Shown piece after piece: positions 32,686-42,108 of a stretch of 64,000 nt of DNA (its first letter is position 1; the number at the start of each line of letters is the position of its first letter). Made by a program: the position numbers and the translations under genes. Source of the DNA: Mycobacterium ahvazicum (GTDB lineage: Bacteria > Actinomycetota > Actinomycetes > Mycobacteriales > Mycobacteriaceae). The notes below the pieces were generated by a model. It did not search any database. It was not told where the DNA came from and saw only the letters and a list, made by a program, of their open reading frames with translations. Location of the stretch: contig NZ_FXEG02000005.1 in the NCBI RefSeq assembly GCF_900176255.2, positions 682,001-746,000 on the forward strand. Reading direction: 5' to 3'.

Positions 32686-33264
32686 GTGAAGATGCGTCGC
32701 GCGCTGGCCGCAGGAGCCGGCGTCTTCTCAGCAGTGGCAATCGGAATCGCGCTGGAATCCGGTAACCCGGCACACGCTCTCGGCCCACCGGCGGACGGCA
32801 AGTACAGCTACAATGAGGCCGGCGTATCGGGCGTTACCTGGACCATCACCGCGATCTGCGATCAGCCCTCCGGAACCCGGAATATGAACGACTATTCCGA
32901 CCCGATCGTTTTCGCGATGCAATGCGCGCTGAACGTCGTGAGCGCCACCGACGAGAAGATCAGCGCTGCCGACAAACTGCAGAACTTCAGCGGCCGGGCC
33001 CGGATGTCCAGCATGCTGTGGACTTTCGGCGTCGACAAGGCAGACGGAGTGTCCTGTCCGGGCGGCGGCACCGCACCGTCCACCGAAACCTGGGCCTTCA
33101 GCGACGAATCTATGAGCGGCACCCATACCACGATGCACGGTGCCGTCTGTGGCATGGAACCGGCGATGAAGAAGACGCCGTTCTCGCTGCAGATGACCGG
33201 GCCACCGCCCAGCCCGATCCAGCGTTACCCCATGCACTGCAACGAATTTGCGATGTGCTTCTGA
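32686..33264 (+). CDS. Secreted hypothetical protein (Rv3491-like)
   Basis: 192 aa from GTG 32686, with GGGAGGGC upstream. The signal peptide runs VKMRRALAAGAGVFSAVAIGIALESGNPAHA. The mature domain is rich in beta strands with six cysteines (including ICDQPSG, QCALNVV, SCPGGG, VCGMEP, MHCNEF and MCF), suggesting disulfides. It follows otsA and is convergent with the mce4-associated genes, as Rv3491 is. Function unknown. Confidence 0.8.
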   Translation: MKMRRALAAGAGVFSAVAIGIALESGNPAHALGPPADGKYSYNEAGVSGVTWTITAICDQPSGTRNMNDYSDPIVFAMQCALNVVSATDEKISAADKLQNFSGRARMSSMLWTFGVDKADGVSCPGGGTAPSTETWAFSDESMSGTHTTMHGAVCGMEPAMKKTPFSLQMTGPPPSPIQRYPMHCNEFAMCF

Positions 33265-33274
33265 GCGGATCGGC

Positions 33275-33766
33275 TTAGATCGGCGTGATGTAGTTGATCA
33301 GCCATTTGTTGCCGATCCTCTTGAAGTCCACCCGCAGTCGGCTGCCGTCGTAAAGCGGCTGCCGCGTCTTGTCGGTCACGGTGCGGTTCATGTACACCAT
33401 CACTGAAGCCGAATCCCGCTTCGCCGACATGACCCCAACGCCAACAACATTGGCCTGTACGACCACCTCGCGCTTCTTGGCCTCGGGGATGATCTGCGCG
33501 TTGGCACTCTTCTGGAATTCCTGGCGATAGTCGGGCGTCAGCATCGGATACGCCTCGGCGAGACTGCGTTCGACGGTCTGGTAGTCATAAGCGAACACGG
33601 CGGGCACCTCTTTGGCGGCCAGCTGCGGTAACACCGCTCGCGCCGCCTGCTCGCCACGGATCTCCACCCGTTCCCAGTAGAACCAGCCGGCCGCAGCGGA
33701 CAACCCGACCACGCCCACGACCGCGAGGTATCCCGCGGTGGCGATCAGCCAACGCCGCCAACGCAT
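33275..33766 (-). CDS. Mce4-associated membrane protein (Rv3492c orthologue)
   Basis: 163 aa: one TM helix near the N-terminus (WLIATAGYLAVVGVVGLSAAAGWFYW) and a periplasmic domain of the NTF2-like fold typical of Mce-associated (Mas/OMAM) proteins (VFAYDYQTVERSLAEAYPMLTPDYRQEFQ). These proteins stabilise or assist the Mce transporter. It is the last gene of the mce4 operon; its start codon overlaps the stop of the previous gene by one base (33766). Confidence 0.9.
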   Translation of the reverse strand: MRWRRWLIATAGYLAVVGVVGLSAAAGWFYWERVEIRGEQAARAVLPQLAAKEVPAVFAYDYQTVERSLAEAYPMLTPDYRQEFQKSANAQIIPEAKKREVVVQANVVGVGVMSAKRDSASVMVYMNRTVTDKTRQPLYDGSRLRVDFKRIGNKWLINYITPI

Positions 33767-34479
33767 CAGTTGCCCCCGTCGGGGTACTTCAGGTCGTAAC
33801 CCGTCATGTGCCCCTGCTCGTCCTCGTGCACGACGACTCGCAGTCGGTAGGGCATGGATGGCTTGTGCACGCCGTCGATGTCGGCCACCGTTACCCGGAC
33901 CGACACCAGCACCGAGGCGTTATCCGTAACCGTGTCAATGCCTTCCAGAGCCGCGCCGTTGATCACTGCCTCCGACGTCGCGTTGGTGGAACGGAAAAGC
34001 GCCTTGAGGTTTTCGATGTTGTTATTGGCGCCCAGCATGCCGCGCAGCGGTCCGCTGGTGCCGTTGTAGAAACGGTTCACGCTCTCGTCGATGTTGTCCT
34101 GCTTGTAACTGAACATGTTTTGCACCGTCTGCGTGGCGGTGTCGACGAAACGCTGATCACGGGCCTGCGCGGCTTCGGCGTGACGCTGCGAAATAACCAG
34201 GGCGGTCAGGCCCGCCGCCAGCCCGCCAAGCGCCAACAATGCGGCCGCGAACGAAATCCAGCCAACCATGCGACCATTCGGCCGCCGCCGCGGTGGCGGC
34301 TTGAGCGCCTTGAGGGTCTTGGCGCGTTTGACCGGTTGCTTCTTCGGTGCGGCGGGAGCCTCGAGCGCAATCTCGGTCGCGATGCTCGACTCGCTCTTCG
34401 CCGGACCGGCCGCGCGCGATGCCCGGCGACGAGTACGCGGTGGCGTCGTGGATTGTTCGCCCCCTGTTGCAGAGGCCAC
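33766..34479 (-). CDS. Mce4-associated membrane protein (Rv3493c orthologue)
   Basis: 237 aa. A long basic and proline-rich cytoplasmic N-terminus (about 1-70, RRRASRAAGPAKSESS, PPPRRRPNGR) precedes one TM helix (about 72-96) and an NTF2-like periplasmic domain (DQRFVDTATQTVQNMFSYKQDNIDESVNRFYNGTSG). Same Mas/OMAM family as the next gene. It starts directly after mce4F stops (34480), so translation is probably coupled. Confidence 0.9.
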   Translation of the reverse strand: MASATGGEQSTTPPRTRRRASRAAGPAKSESSIATEIALEAPAAPKKQPVKRAKTLKALKPPPRRRPNGRMVGWISFAAALLALGGLAAGLTALVISQRHAEAAQARDQRFVDTATQTVQNMFSYKQDNIDESVNRFYNGTSGPLRGMLGANNNIENLKALFRSTNATSEAVINGAALEGIDTVTDNASVLVSVRVTVADIDGVHKPSMPYRLRVVVHEDEQGHMTGYDLKYPDGGN

Positions 34480-36168
34480 TTACATCGGCCTTGGATCAAG
34501 CATGAGGTCCACCCAATTCTCGGCGCTCGACGTGTTCGCGCCGGCCGCGAAGATACCAGTGCCTCCTGCCGGGTCCCTGAACGCGCCGGTGGACTCGTCA
34601 TAGGTGGTGTACGCGGGGCCGCCGGCCTGTGACGGCAGACTCGGCGCAACCGGCGGACCCATGGCCTGCGGGGGTGATGGAGGCGGCAGCCACTTCGGAT
34701 ACGGGAGCAGCGGCGGCACCGGGGGGACGCCGGGCGGCATCCACGACGGGTTGCCCGGCGGCGGCGGCCTGTCGTTGGGCGGCGGGGGATCGAAGGCGGG
34801 CTGGTGGTTGGGCAGCGGCCCCGGCCCCGGCACCACACCCGGCGGGGGTGGACCGACGATGGGCGTACCCGGGTCCGGCTCCGCTTCCGGCGGAATGTAG
34901 GGGAACTTGTTGGGCGGCAACGTGTTCAGCCCATTTGTCTGCGGCGTGTTGTACGGCACCGGCGGACCGCGCCACGGGTTACGCCCAATCGGGACGTAGC
35001 CCTTCGGGTCACGACACAGCTGAATCGTCGGGGCACGCTTGCCGGGGAACTCCTGGCATGGATAGTTGCGCGCGCCACGCACGGTGCTGGGGTCGTTCTG
35101 CGCGACCTTGCAGTACATATCCCTTGGGAGTTCGCGCACCGTCTCGTCGGCAGGGGTGCGCATCAACGGCGGCGGCAAGAACCCGACAGCGCACGGCGGC
35201 GGGTCGTTGAGGTCGAGCTTGAAGTCCAACTTGCCGCCCTCGTCGAGGGGCGGGCCGCCCGCCATCGTGATGATCGCGGCGAACAGCGCCGGCAATACCA
35301 CCAACAGCTGCTCGATCGACTTGTGGTAGATCACGCCGACCCGGCCCAGGTTCGCAAGGTTGGCGGCCAGCGCCGGGAAACTGGGGCGGATGCCGGAGAA
35401 CGCGGTGCTTGCCTCGTCGGCGGCGCCCGGCGCGGTGGCCAACGTCGAACGGAGCTGAGGGTCGGCCCGTCGCACCTCGGAAGTGAACCGCGCCAACCCA
35501 TCTGCCAGCGACTTGATGTCAGCGCCGGCACGGATCTGGGATTGCAGGAACGGACCCGCCTGATCGATCAGCTGTGAGACTTGCGGATAGTCGGCGTTGG
35601 CCTCGTCCACCAGCAACCGGGCCGATTCCAGCAACCGGGCCAGCTCTGGACCCGAACCGTTGGCCGCCTGGAACGTCTCGTGCAGCAGCTCTTTTAGCCG
35701 GGTGTCACTCAGGCTGTTGACCAGCGTCTCGGCTCGCTTCAACAGATCGGCGACGTCCTGACCGATCCGGGTGTTCGCCCGGTCGATGCGAGAACCGTTG
35801 TGCAACTTGCTCGATGCCGGATCCTTGGGTGGCACCAGGTCGATGTACTGCTCACCGACGGCCGACACGCTCTTCACGGTGGCGATGACGTTCGACGGAA
35901 TGGGAGTGCCGCTGTTCAGCCGCATCTCGGCGGTGACGCCACTTGGGTTCAGTGCCACCGACTCCACCCTGCCGACGGCGACGCCGCGATAGGTGACGTT
36001 GGCATTCTTGTACAGACCGCCGCCGGCGACGAAGTCGGCATTGGCAACATAGGTCCCGATGCCGAACGTCGCGGGCAAGCGCAGGTAGAAGATCGCCATG
36101 ATGGTCAGCGTGACCGCGGTGATCACCGCGAATACCCAGAGCTGAATCCTGGTGAGTTTGTCAATCAT
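34480..36168 (-). CDS. mce4F: Mce4F, substrate-binding subunit of the sterol importer
   Basis: 562 aa. TM helix 13-31, MlaD/MCE domain (about 38-115, YVANADFVAGGGLYKNANVTYRGVAVGRVESV), a helical needle-forming region (about 140-310) and a Pro-rich C-terminus (from about 340, with PPPPNDRPPPPGNP). Six Mce subunits form a hexamer and tube that carries cholesterol across the periplasm to the YrbE permeases. The start is ATG 36168; it follows lprN by ten bases. The tail is compositionally biased and differs most from M. tuberculosis. Confidence 0.95.
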   Translation of the reverse strand: MIDKLTRIQLWVFAVITAVTLTIMAIFYLRLPATFGIGTYVANADFVAGGGLYKNANVTYRGVAVGRVESVALNPSGVTAEMRLNSGTPIPSNVIATVKSVSAVGEQYIDLVPPKDPASSKLHNGSRIDRANTRIGQDVADLLKRAETLVNSLSDTRLKELLHETFQAANGSGPELARLLESARLLVDEANADYPQVSQLIDQAGPFLQSQIRAGADIKSLADGLARFTSEVRRADPQLRSTLATAPGAADEASTAFSGIRPSFPALAANLANLGRVGVIYHKSIEQLLVVLPALFAAIITMAGGPPLDEGGKLDFKLDLNDPPPCAVGFLPPPLMRTPADETVRELPRDMYCKVAQNDPSTVRGARNYPCQEFPGKRAPTIQLCRDPKGYVPIGRNPWRGPPVPYNTPQTNGLNTLPPNKFPYIPPEAEPDPGTPIVGPPPPGVVPGPGPLPNHQPAFDPPPPNDRPPPPGNPSWMPPGVPPVPPLLPYPKWLPPPSPPQAMGPPVAPSLPSQAGGPAYTTYDESTGAFRDPAGGTGIFAAGANTSSAENWVDLMLDPRPM

Positions 36169-36178
36169 CGTGCCGCCC

Positions 36179-37336
36179 TTACTGTCCCGAAGCCGTGCCG
36201 GGCGGAATCTTGAACGGGTCGGCCGCCTGTCCGGACAGGTTTGCCAGTTCGCCGGTCAAGAAGTCGGGCGGGTTGAGGATCTCGCTCATGTGCATCATGT
36301 TCGGGTCGAGCGCATACGACGTGGTGAAGAACGTCTCACCGAGTCGGCGCAAAGTCAGGTCGAACGTGGTGAACACGTTGAGGTAGTCGCCACGGACGGC
36401 TTGCTTGATGCCGTAGTTGGGGAAGGGGAACGTCAGCAATATCTGCAGCGACGTGACGAGGTTCTTCCGGTTGTCGTTGAGCGCCTTGACGACCGAATAC
36501 AGGTCTTTGAGATCTTCGGCGAAGTCGGTCTTCGTCTTCGACAATACGTGTGAGGTGACCGTCGCCAACTTCTTCAGCGAAGCGAACGCGTCGACAATGT
36601 GTTCGCGATTCTTGTTGAGCACCTTCAGCGCCTCGGGCAGGGTGTCCAGCGCCCGGGCCAGATTGTCCTTGTCGCGCGCGAGCGTCGCGGAAAACCGGTT
36701 CAAACCGTCGACCGCATCGATGATGTCACCCACCTGCCGGTTGAGTCCCGACGTCAATTCAGCCAGCCTGGGTACCAGGTCGACGAACTGGTTCTGCCGT
36801 CCCGCCACCGCCTGGTACGTCTCATCGGTGATCTCTTCCAGCGCACCGAGATTGCCCTTGTTGACCACGACGCCAAGGGCCGAGAAGACCTCCTCGGTGG
36901 TCGGGAATCGGCCGGTGTTGGACTCCGAGATCTTGGACCCGTCGACGAGGCGGCCGGTCGCCGGCTTGCCCTTGGGCGCCGCCAGATCGATGTGCAGCGA
37001 ACCCAGCAACGAGGTCTGCGCGACGGTGGCGGTGGAGTTCGCCGGCAACACGACATTCTTGTCCAGCGCCAATTTTACTGCGGCATAAAAGGATCCGTCG
37101 GAGCGCTGCTCGGCAGCGATACCGGCCACACTGCCGACCGTGACGTCGTCGACCATCACCGGTGAGTTCTGCGGCAACGTCGCGACGTCGGGCATTTCGA
37201 CTGTGATCGAGAATGCGCCGCTGCCGTGACCGGCGGTGCCCGGCATCGACAGCGAGTTCAGCCCGCCGAACGGGCAGCGGGCGAGCAATCCGCTGCCCGC
37301 CGCTAATGCGCTGCCGCGCAACATGATTCGTCTCAT
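36179..37336 (-). CDS. lprN: LprN (Mce4E), lipoprotein subunit of the sterol importer
   Basis: 385 aa from ATG 37336, which overlaps the mce4D stop by four bases. The signal peptide ends in LLARC (Cys21): the residue before the lipid-accepting Cys is Arg, whereas lipoboxes need Gly, Ala or Ser and M. tuberculosis LprN has LLAGC as I recall. The MCE domain (VTVEMPDVATLPQNSPVMVDDVTVGSV...) and the helical region to PFKIPPGTASGQ are typical. Lipidation may be impaired if the Arg is real. It is in frame and otherwise normal. Confidence 0.93.
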   Translation of the reverse strand: MRRIMLRGSALAAGSGLLARCPFGGLNSLSMPGTAGHGSGAFSITVEMPDVATLPQNSPVMVDDVTVGSVAGIAAEQRSDGSFYAAVKLALDKNVVLPANSTATVAQTSLLGSLHIDLAAPKGKPATGRLVDGSKISESNTGRFPTTEEVFSALGVVVNKGNLGALEEITDETYQAVAGRQNQFVDLVPRLAELTSGLNRQVGDIIDAVDGLNRFSATLARDKDNLARALDTLPEALKVLNKNREHIVDAFASLKKLATVTSHVLSKTKTDFAEDLKDLYSVVKALNDNRKNLVTSLQILLTFPFPNYGIKQAVRGDYLNVFTTFDLTLRRLGETFFTTSYALDPNMMHMSEILNPPDFLTGELANLSGQAADPFKIPPGTASGQ

Positions 37337-38766
37337 CCGCCGCCGCCCGGAGCATTTTGCAGTCCTGCGGCGGGGCCCGGCGCAGGACCCGGCAGGGGGC
37401 CGAACGCGGATCCCGGGCCGGGACCGGGAGCAGGAGCGGGCGAGGGCGCGCCGGCCGGACCCGGCGCCGGTCCAGCCTGCGGGGCGGTCGGCACCAGCAG
37501 GGCCTGCAAGTCGGCCGGATTCTGGACGGCCGGCGGCGGAACACCTTGAGCCGGTATCCAGGTCAGCTGCGGAATCGGGGTCTGCGCCTTGGCTTCCGTG
37601 GCCGGGGTGTCGTAGATGATCTGACCCTTGTACGCGGTGATCGTGTTGAGCGGGTGGAACATGACCGGCGGGTAATTGACCGCCAGCCGGCGCAGCACCG
37701 GTCCCAGCCGTTCGCGGCACAGCTCGGCACGCCGGTAATAGTCGGGTGCGCGCGGGCCGGCGGCCGTCTCGAAGGAGCCACCGCAGATGAACTGCACCGG
37801 GTTGGCGAACTCGGGAATCGACAACAGGCCGTTCAGCGTGCCCTGGGCCGGGTCATAGATGTTGTAGAAGTTGGCGATACCGGGGCCGGCGACGTGCAGC
37901 ACCTGTTCGATGTTGTCGCTCTGATCGCTCAATGTCTTGCTGAAGTCGTTGAGCTGGTTGACCGTATCGATCAGCGTCGAGTTGTTCTGGTGCAGGAACC
38001 CGCGGATGTCCGTGAGTGCCTGGTTGAGGTTGCCCAGCGTGTTGTCCAGATGGCGTGAGCTGTCGGCGAGCACCTGCGATACCGACGCGACGTTTCCGGC
38101 GAACTGCACGATCTGGTCGTTACTCGCCGACAGCGCGTTGACCAGCACCTGCAGGTTCTTGATCGTGCCGAAGATGTCACTGCGCGAATCCCCCAGTCGC
38201 CCAGCCACTTGCGAAAGCTCCTGCAGCGCACTGTGGAACGATTGGCCCTTGCCGTCGAACGTGTCCGCGGCCTGGTTGATCGCCGCGCCCAACGGCCCCT
38301 GCATCGAGCCGGCGGTCGGTCCCAACGAGACCGCCAATTGGGTCAGGGCTTCTTTGACCTCGTCCCATTCCACCGGAACCGCGGTGCGGGACAGATCGAT
38401 GCTGGCGCCGTCGGGTAGCACCGCCCCACCGGTGTAGGCCGGCGCGAGCTGAATGAACCTGGCCGCCACCAGATTCGGCGACATGATGACGGCCTTGGCG
38501 TCCTTGGGGATCTTCACGTCCTTGGGCACCGACATCGTGATTTTGACGTCCGACGGCCGCGGCTCGATGGAGTCGATCGTGCCGATCGGCACACCGAGCA
38601 CCCGTACCTGATCTCCGGGATACAACCCGACCGCGGACGTGAAGTATCCGGTGATGGTGCGTTTATTCGCCTTCGCGGTAAGCACATACACGCCACCCAC
38701 CAGCACCGCGACCAGCGCGATGATGGTGGTGTAGCGCAGCCCGCGGCTGCCGGCGATCCTCCTCAT
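37333..38766 (-). CDS. mce4D: Mce4D subunit of the sterol importer
   Basis: 477 aa. One TM helix (about 10-29), MCE domain (TGYFTSAVGLYPGDQVRVLGVPIGTIDSI, about 36-115), helical needle region to about 300, a Cys pair (FICGGS, LCRERL), and a Pro/Ala/Gly-rich C-terminal tail (PAPGPGPGSAFGPLPGP). It follows mce4C with a 16-base gap and overlaps lprN by four bases. The C-terminal tail is somewhat longer than in the M. tuberculosis protein I remember. Confidence 0.95.
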   Translation of the reverse strand: MRRIAGSRGLRYTTIIALVAVLVGGVYVLTAKANKRTITGYFTSAVGLYPGDQVRVLGVPIGTIDSIEPRPSDVKITMSVPKDVKIPKDAKAVIMSPNLVAARFIQLAPAYTGGAVLPDGASIDLSRTAVPVEWDEVKEALTQLAVSLGPTAGSMQGPLGAAINQAADTFDGKGQSFHSALQELSQVAGRLGDSRSDIFGTIKNLQVLVNALSASNDQIVQFAGNVASVSQVLADSSRHLDNTLGNLNQALTDIRGFLHQNNSTLIDTVNQLNDFSKTLSDQSDNIEQVLHVAGPGIANFYNIYDPAQGTLNGLLSIPEFANPVQFICGGSFETAAGPRAPDYYRRAELCRERLGPVLRRLAVNYPPVMFHPLNTITAYKGQIIYDTPATEAKAQTPIPQLTWIPAQGVPPPAVQNPADLQALLVPTAPQAGPAPGPAGAPSPAPAPGPGPGSAFGPLPGPAPGPAAGLQNAPGGGG

Positions 38767-38782
38767 GAGGACGATCCCGGCA

Positions 38783-39847
38783 TCATGGCGACTTCGGGCG
38801 GATGGTCCAGCGTTCCTGGATCAACCCGCGCAGGTAGTCGGAGAGGCTGGCCGGCAGCTTGCCCGGCTGGTAGAAGAAGTCAAACATCGTGGCCAGCAGC
38901 GGTGCCGGAATGACGCCGTAGACGTTGACGTTGAATCCGGGCCCGGACCCGACCACCTCGCCGAGCTCGGTGGCGTACGTGGGCAACCGCTTGAGGGCCT
39001 CGGTGATGTAGTCGCGGCGCTCGTTGAGGTTGCTCAGCACGTCGTTGAGCTTGCTCAGGGCGGGGCCGAACTCCTTGCGGTTGTCGGCGACGAAGCCGGA
39101 AATCTGGACCGAGACGTCGTTGATGCCCGAGATCAATTGCCCCAGGGCGGCGCGGCGCTCGTCGAGCGCGGCGAACAACTCGTTGCCGTCGTCGACCAAT
39201 TTGTTGACCTGATTGGCCCGGTCGGACAACACCGCTGTCACCGACTTCGCATGTGCAAGCAGGCTTTGCAGCGCCTCGTCTCGGCGATTCAGGGTGCGGG
39301 ACAACGAGGTCACCCCGTCCAGCGCGCCGCGCAGTTCCGGGGTGGCGCCGTGCAGCGTGTCGGTGAGAACGTTCAACGCCTGTTCGAACTGCGGCTTGTT
39401 CAGGTTGTTGGCATTTTGACCCAGATCCTCGAGGGCACCGGCCAGCGTGTACGGCGTCGTCGTGCGGCTCAGCGGAATCGTGGTGGCCTTGCCGTGACCG
39501 GCAGGAGTCACCGCAATGGAGCGCTCACCCAGGATGGTGTCGGTGCGGATCGCGGCCAGTGACTGGTCACCGACCGCGACGTGGCGATCGACGGAGAACG
39601 TCACCTTCGCACTGTCGCCGGCCAGACCGACCGCCTGCACCTTGCCCACCTTGAAGCCCGACACGTACACGGAGTTGCCGGGCGAGATACCGCCGGCGTC
39701 ACTGAAATAGGCGTCGTAGACCCGGCCCTGCGGCCAGAATGGCAAGTTGGAGTAACCGAACGCGAGCAACACCACGCACAGGACCAGCACCACGCCGAAG
39801 ACCCCGGTGCGCAACGGATCACGTTCACGCTTGTCATTGCTTGACAA
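38783..39847 (-). CDS. mce4C: Mce4C subunit of the sterol importer
   Basis: 354 aa from TTG 39847, chosen because AAGGAAGG lies seven bases before it and because the protein then starts near the known Mce4C N-terminus (SSNDKRERDPLRTG). A longer frame to 39883 has no ribosome site. TM helix (GVFGVVLVLCVVLLAFGYS), MCE domain (YDAYFSDAGGISPGNSVYVSGFKVGKVQAV), then helical region ending in a Trp-Thr-Ile-Arg tail. Overlaps the end of mce4B by 14 bases, so translation is coupled. Confidence 0.94.
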   Translation of the reverse strand: MSSNDKRERDPLRTGVFGVVLVLCVVLLAFGYSNLPFWPQGRVYDAYFSDAGGISPGNSVYVSGFKVGKVQAVGLAGDSAKVTFSVDRHVAVGDQSLAAIRTDTILGERSIAVTPAGHGKATTIPLSRTTTPYTLAGALEDLGQNANNLNKPQFEQALNVLTDTLHGATPELRGALDGVTSLSRTLNRRDEALQSLLAHAKSVTAVLSDRANQVNKLVDDGNELFAALDERRAALGQLISGINDVSVQISGFVADNRKEFGPALSKLNDVLSNLNERRDYITEALKRLPTYATELGEVVGSGPGFNVNVYGVIPAPLLATMFDFFYQPGKLPASLSDYLRGLIQERWTIRPKSP

Positions 39848-40889
39848 ATGCGCACCTTCCTTGACTGGGATCCACCTGGCCACCCAGGGGCAGGCGGATG
39901 TCGCTACCGGCCGGTCCGTTGATTTTGATCGTCACGGAGCAGAAGTAGATGTTGAAGAACGAGCCATAGGCACCGAGTGCGGCCAGGCGCAGATAGTCCT
40001 CGCCCAGTTGCTCGACGTCGTTGTCGACCTCGGCCTTGCGGTTGTCGATCTCGGTGGCCAACGGCCGGGTGTTTTCCAGGATGCCTTGCAGCGGCCGACG
40101 TGAATTCTTCAGCAGCTCAGTGAGATCCGTCGTCGTCGACGCGAGCGGCGGAATGGCTCCGGCGATCGAGTCCTTGTTCTTGGCCAGCCCACTGATCAAT
40201 TGCTGCAGCTGGTCGACGCTGGTCGAGAATTGCGCGCTCTTTTGATCGATGGTGCCCAGCACCTGGTTCAGATTGGTGATCGTGTCGCCGATGAGTTGGT
40301 CGCGCTGGCCCAGCGCCGTCGAGAAAGCACTGGTGTCGGCCAGCACGTTCGACAACGCCCCGCCCTGGCCCTGCAACAACTCGATGACGGCGCCGCTGAT
40401 CGTGTTGACCTTGTCGGCGTCCAAACCCTTGAGCAGCGGCCGCAGTCCACCCAGCAGCGCATCCAAATCCAGTGCGGGCTGGGTGTGTTGGGCGTTGATC
40501 GTGCCGCCCGGCGCCAGCTTGCGCAGCTCCCCCGGACCCGACGTGATCTCGAGGAAACGGTCACCGACCAGGTTTTCGTAGCGGATCACCGCGCGCGTGG
40601 ACGAGTACAGCGTGTAGCGGCTGTCGATGCCGAATGCCACGTCGACGGTGTTGTCCGGGTTGAGTTTGACGCCGTTCACCGAACCGACGGGTACACCGGA
40701 AATGCGAACCTTTTGGCCGGCCTTCAGTCGAGACGCGTCGATAAACGTTGCGTGATAGCTGCTTTCGTTGCCGAACCGGAAGTCGCCGAAGACCACCACC
40801 AAACCCGCGGCGACCAGCAGCATCGCTACCGTGAAAATGCTGACCTTGATCACCATCGACCGGTGCGATGGCATTTCCGACCCCGCCAT
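39834..40889 (-). CDS. mce4B: Mce4B subunit of the sterol importer
   Basis: 351 aa. TM helix (VSIFTVAMLLVAAGLVVVFG, about 15-34), MCE domain (YHATFIDASRLKAGQKVRISGVPVGSVNGVKL), helical region with DAL-type repeats and a C-terminal Cys pair (YFCSVTIK and RCAFVKQ). Its start codon overlaps the mce4A stop by one base (40889). Length and motifs match M. tuberculosis Mce4B. Confidence 0.96.
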   Translation of the reverse strand: MAGSEMPSHRSMVIKVSIFTVAMLLVAAGLVVVFGDFRFGNESSYHATFIDASRLKAGQKVRISGVPVGSVNGVKLNPDNTVDVAFGIDSRYTLYSSTRAVIRYENLVGDRFLEITSGPGELRKLAPGGTINAQHTQPALDLDALLGGLRPLLKGLDADKVNTISGAVIELLQGQGGALSNVLADTSAFSTALGQRDQLIGDTITNLNQVLGTIDQKSAQFSTSVDQLQQLISGLAKNKDSIAGAIPPLASTTTDLTELLKNSRRPLQGILENTRPLATEIDNRKAEVDNDVEQLGEDYLRLAALGAYGSFFNIYFCSVTIKINGPAGSDIRLPLGGQVDPSQGRCAFVKQ

Positions 40890-42091
40890 CAGAAGTCGTC
40901 CCGTTCGGCGAACGAGCCGTGGAACAAGAACTGCAGCGTCGAGGGCGCGTCGAACTGCAGTTCGGTGAACGGCTCGTACGGGATGTTGGCGTTATCGGTG
41001 ACCAGGAACGGCGCCCGATACCACGATCCGCCGTTCTGCTTGTTCGGAATGTCAGGCAGCCCACGGCAGTTGGGTCCGCCCGAAGCGTTGACGATCGGCA
41101 GGGACTCCGGGTACGTGTAGGCCGGCGCGCCCAGGACGAAGCTCGACGAGGTGAACAGGCCCGCCTTGCGGACACCCAGAATTGGGCCGAACTCCTTGAG
41201 CCCCCGATCGATACCCGCGAACAGGCAACCGAATTCGGGCGAGTAGTCCGAGGCCACCTTGAGTGGGGCCCGCAGCCTGTTGATCGTGTCGATCAGGTCC
41301 TTCTCGGCCGGCTGCAACGTCTCGTAAGCGTTGTTGGACAGGCCGATCGTGGCCAGCAGGGTGTCGTTGAGATTCTTCTGCTGGTCGACGACGGTCCTGT
41401 TGATGGTGGGCAGGTTGTCGAAGATCGTGTTCAGGTCCGGGGCGGCGTCGGCGTACACACCTGTGACGATCGCGGCCTTGCGGAAGTCCTCCTGCAGCGC
41501 GGGCAACTTCGGATTCGTTTGCTGTGCCAGGGTATTCACGCCCGAGAGCAGCGCACCCAAGTCGTCACCATGACCGCGCAAACCTTCGGCGAAAGCGCTG
41601 AGCGTCCCGTTCAATTCAATCGGGTCGACCTTGTGCAGCAGATCCATCAGCGACTGAAACAGCGTGTTGACTTCCAGTTGCACCGCGGAGGCCTCGACGT
41701 GTGCGTTGGGACGCAGCGATGTCGGCGAAGGAGCCTGGGGCGGCACGAATTCCACCGACTTGGCGCCGAAGATCGTATTACCCGCGATATGCACCGGCGC
41801 GTTGGAGGGGATGAAATGCAGGTCGTCGCTGTTGATCGCCAGCGTCAGGCGTGCCTGCTCACCCCCGTAGCTGATGTCGGTGACCTTGCCGATCTGGATG
41901 CCGCGGTACTTGACCTTGGCGCCCTTGTCCATCACCAGACCAGCACGTGGCGCCGCGACGGTGACCGTGTCGACGGAGGCGAAAGCCGCTGTGTACGAGA
42001 GGTACGTCAGCACCGAAAACGCCACCAACAAACTGGCCAGCAGCGCCGCTGCCAGCCGAACATGTGTGCGTCGCGATCCGGTATCCGACAT
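40889..42091 (-). CDS. mce4A: Mce4A subunit of the sterol importer
   Basis: 400 aa, the same length I recall for M. tuberculosis Mce4A and close to it along the whole protein. TM helix (LAAALLASLLVAFSVLTYLSYTAAF), MCE domain (VTVAAPRAGLVMDKGAKVKYRGIQIGKVTDI), helical region (LEVNTLFQSLMDLLHKVDPI onward), and C-terminus SYTYP-like AYTYPESLPIVNASGGPNCRG with the disulfide partner Cys. It is the first of the six MCE subunits. Confidence 0.97.
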   Translation of the reverse strand: MSDTGSRRTHVRLAAALLASLLVAFSVLTYLSYTAAFASVDTVTVAAPRAGLVMDKGAKVKYRGIQIGKVTDISYGGEQARLTLAINSDDLHFIPSNAPVHIAGNTIFGAKSVEFVPPQAPSPTSLRPNAHVEASAVQLEVNTLFQSLMDLLHKVDPIELNGTLSAFAEGLRGHGDDLGALLSGVNTLAQQTNPKLPALQEDFRKAAIVTGVYADAAPDLNTIFDNLPTINRTVVDQQKNLNDTLLATIGLSNNAYETLQPAEKDLIDTINRLRAPLKVASDYSPEFGCLFAGIDRGLKEFGPILGVRKAGLFTSSSFVLGAPAYTYPESLPIVNASGGPNCRGLPDIPNKQNGGSWYRAPFLVTDNANIPYEPFTELQFDAPSTLQFLFHGSFAERDDF

Positions 42092-42108
42092 GTGTTTAAG
42101 CGGTCCCC

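Noticed and set aside
37337..37720. N-terminal extension of lprN into mce4D
   Set aside because: Overlaps mce4D coding in another frame; the signal peptide starts at ATG 37336 with the usual ATGA coupling.
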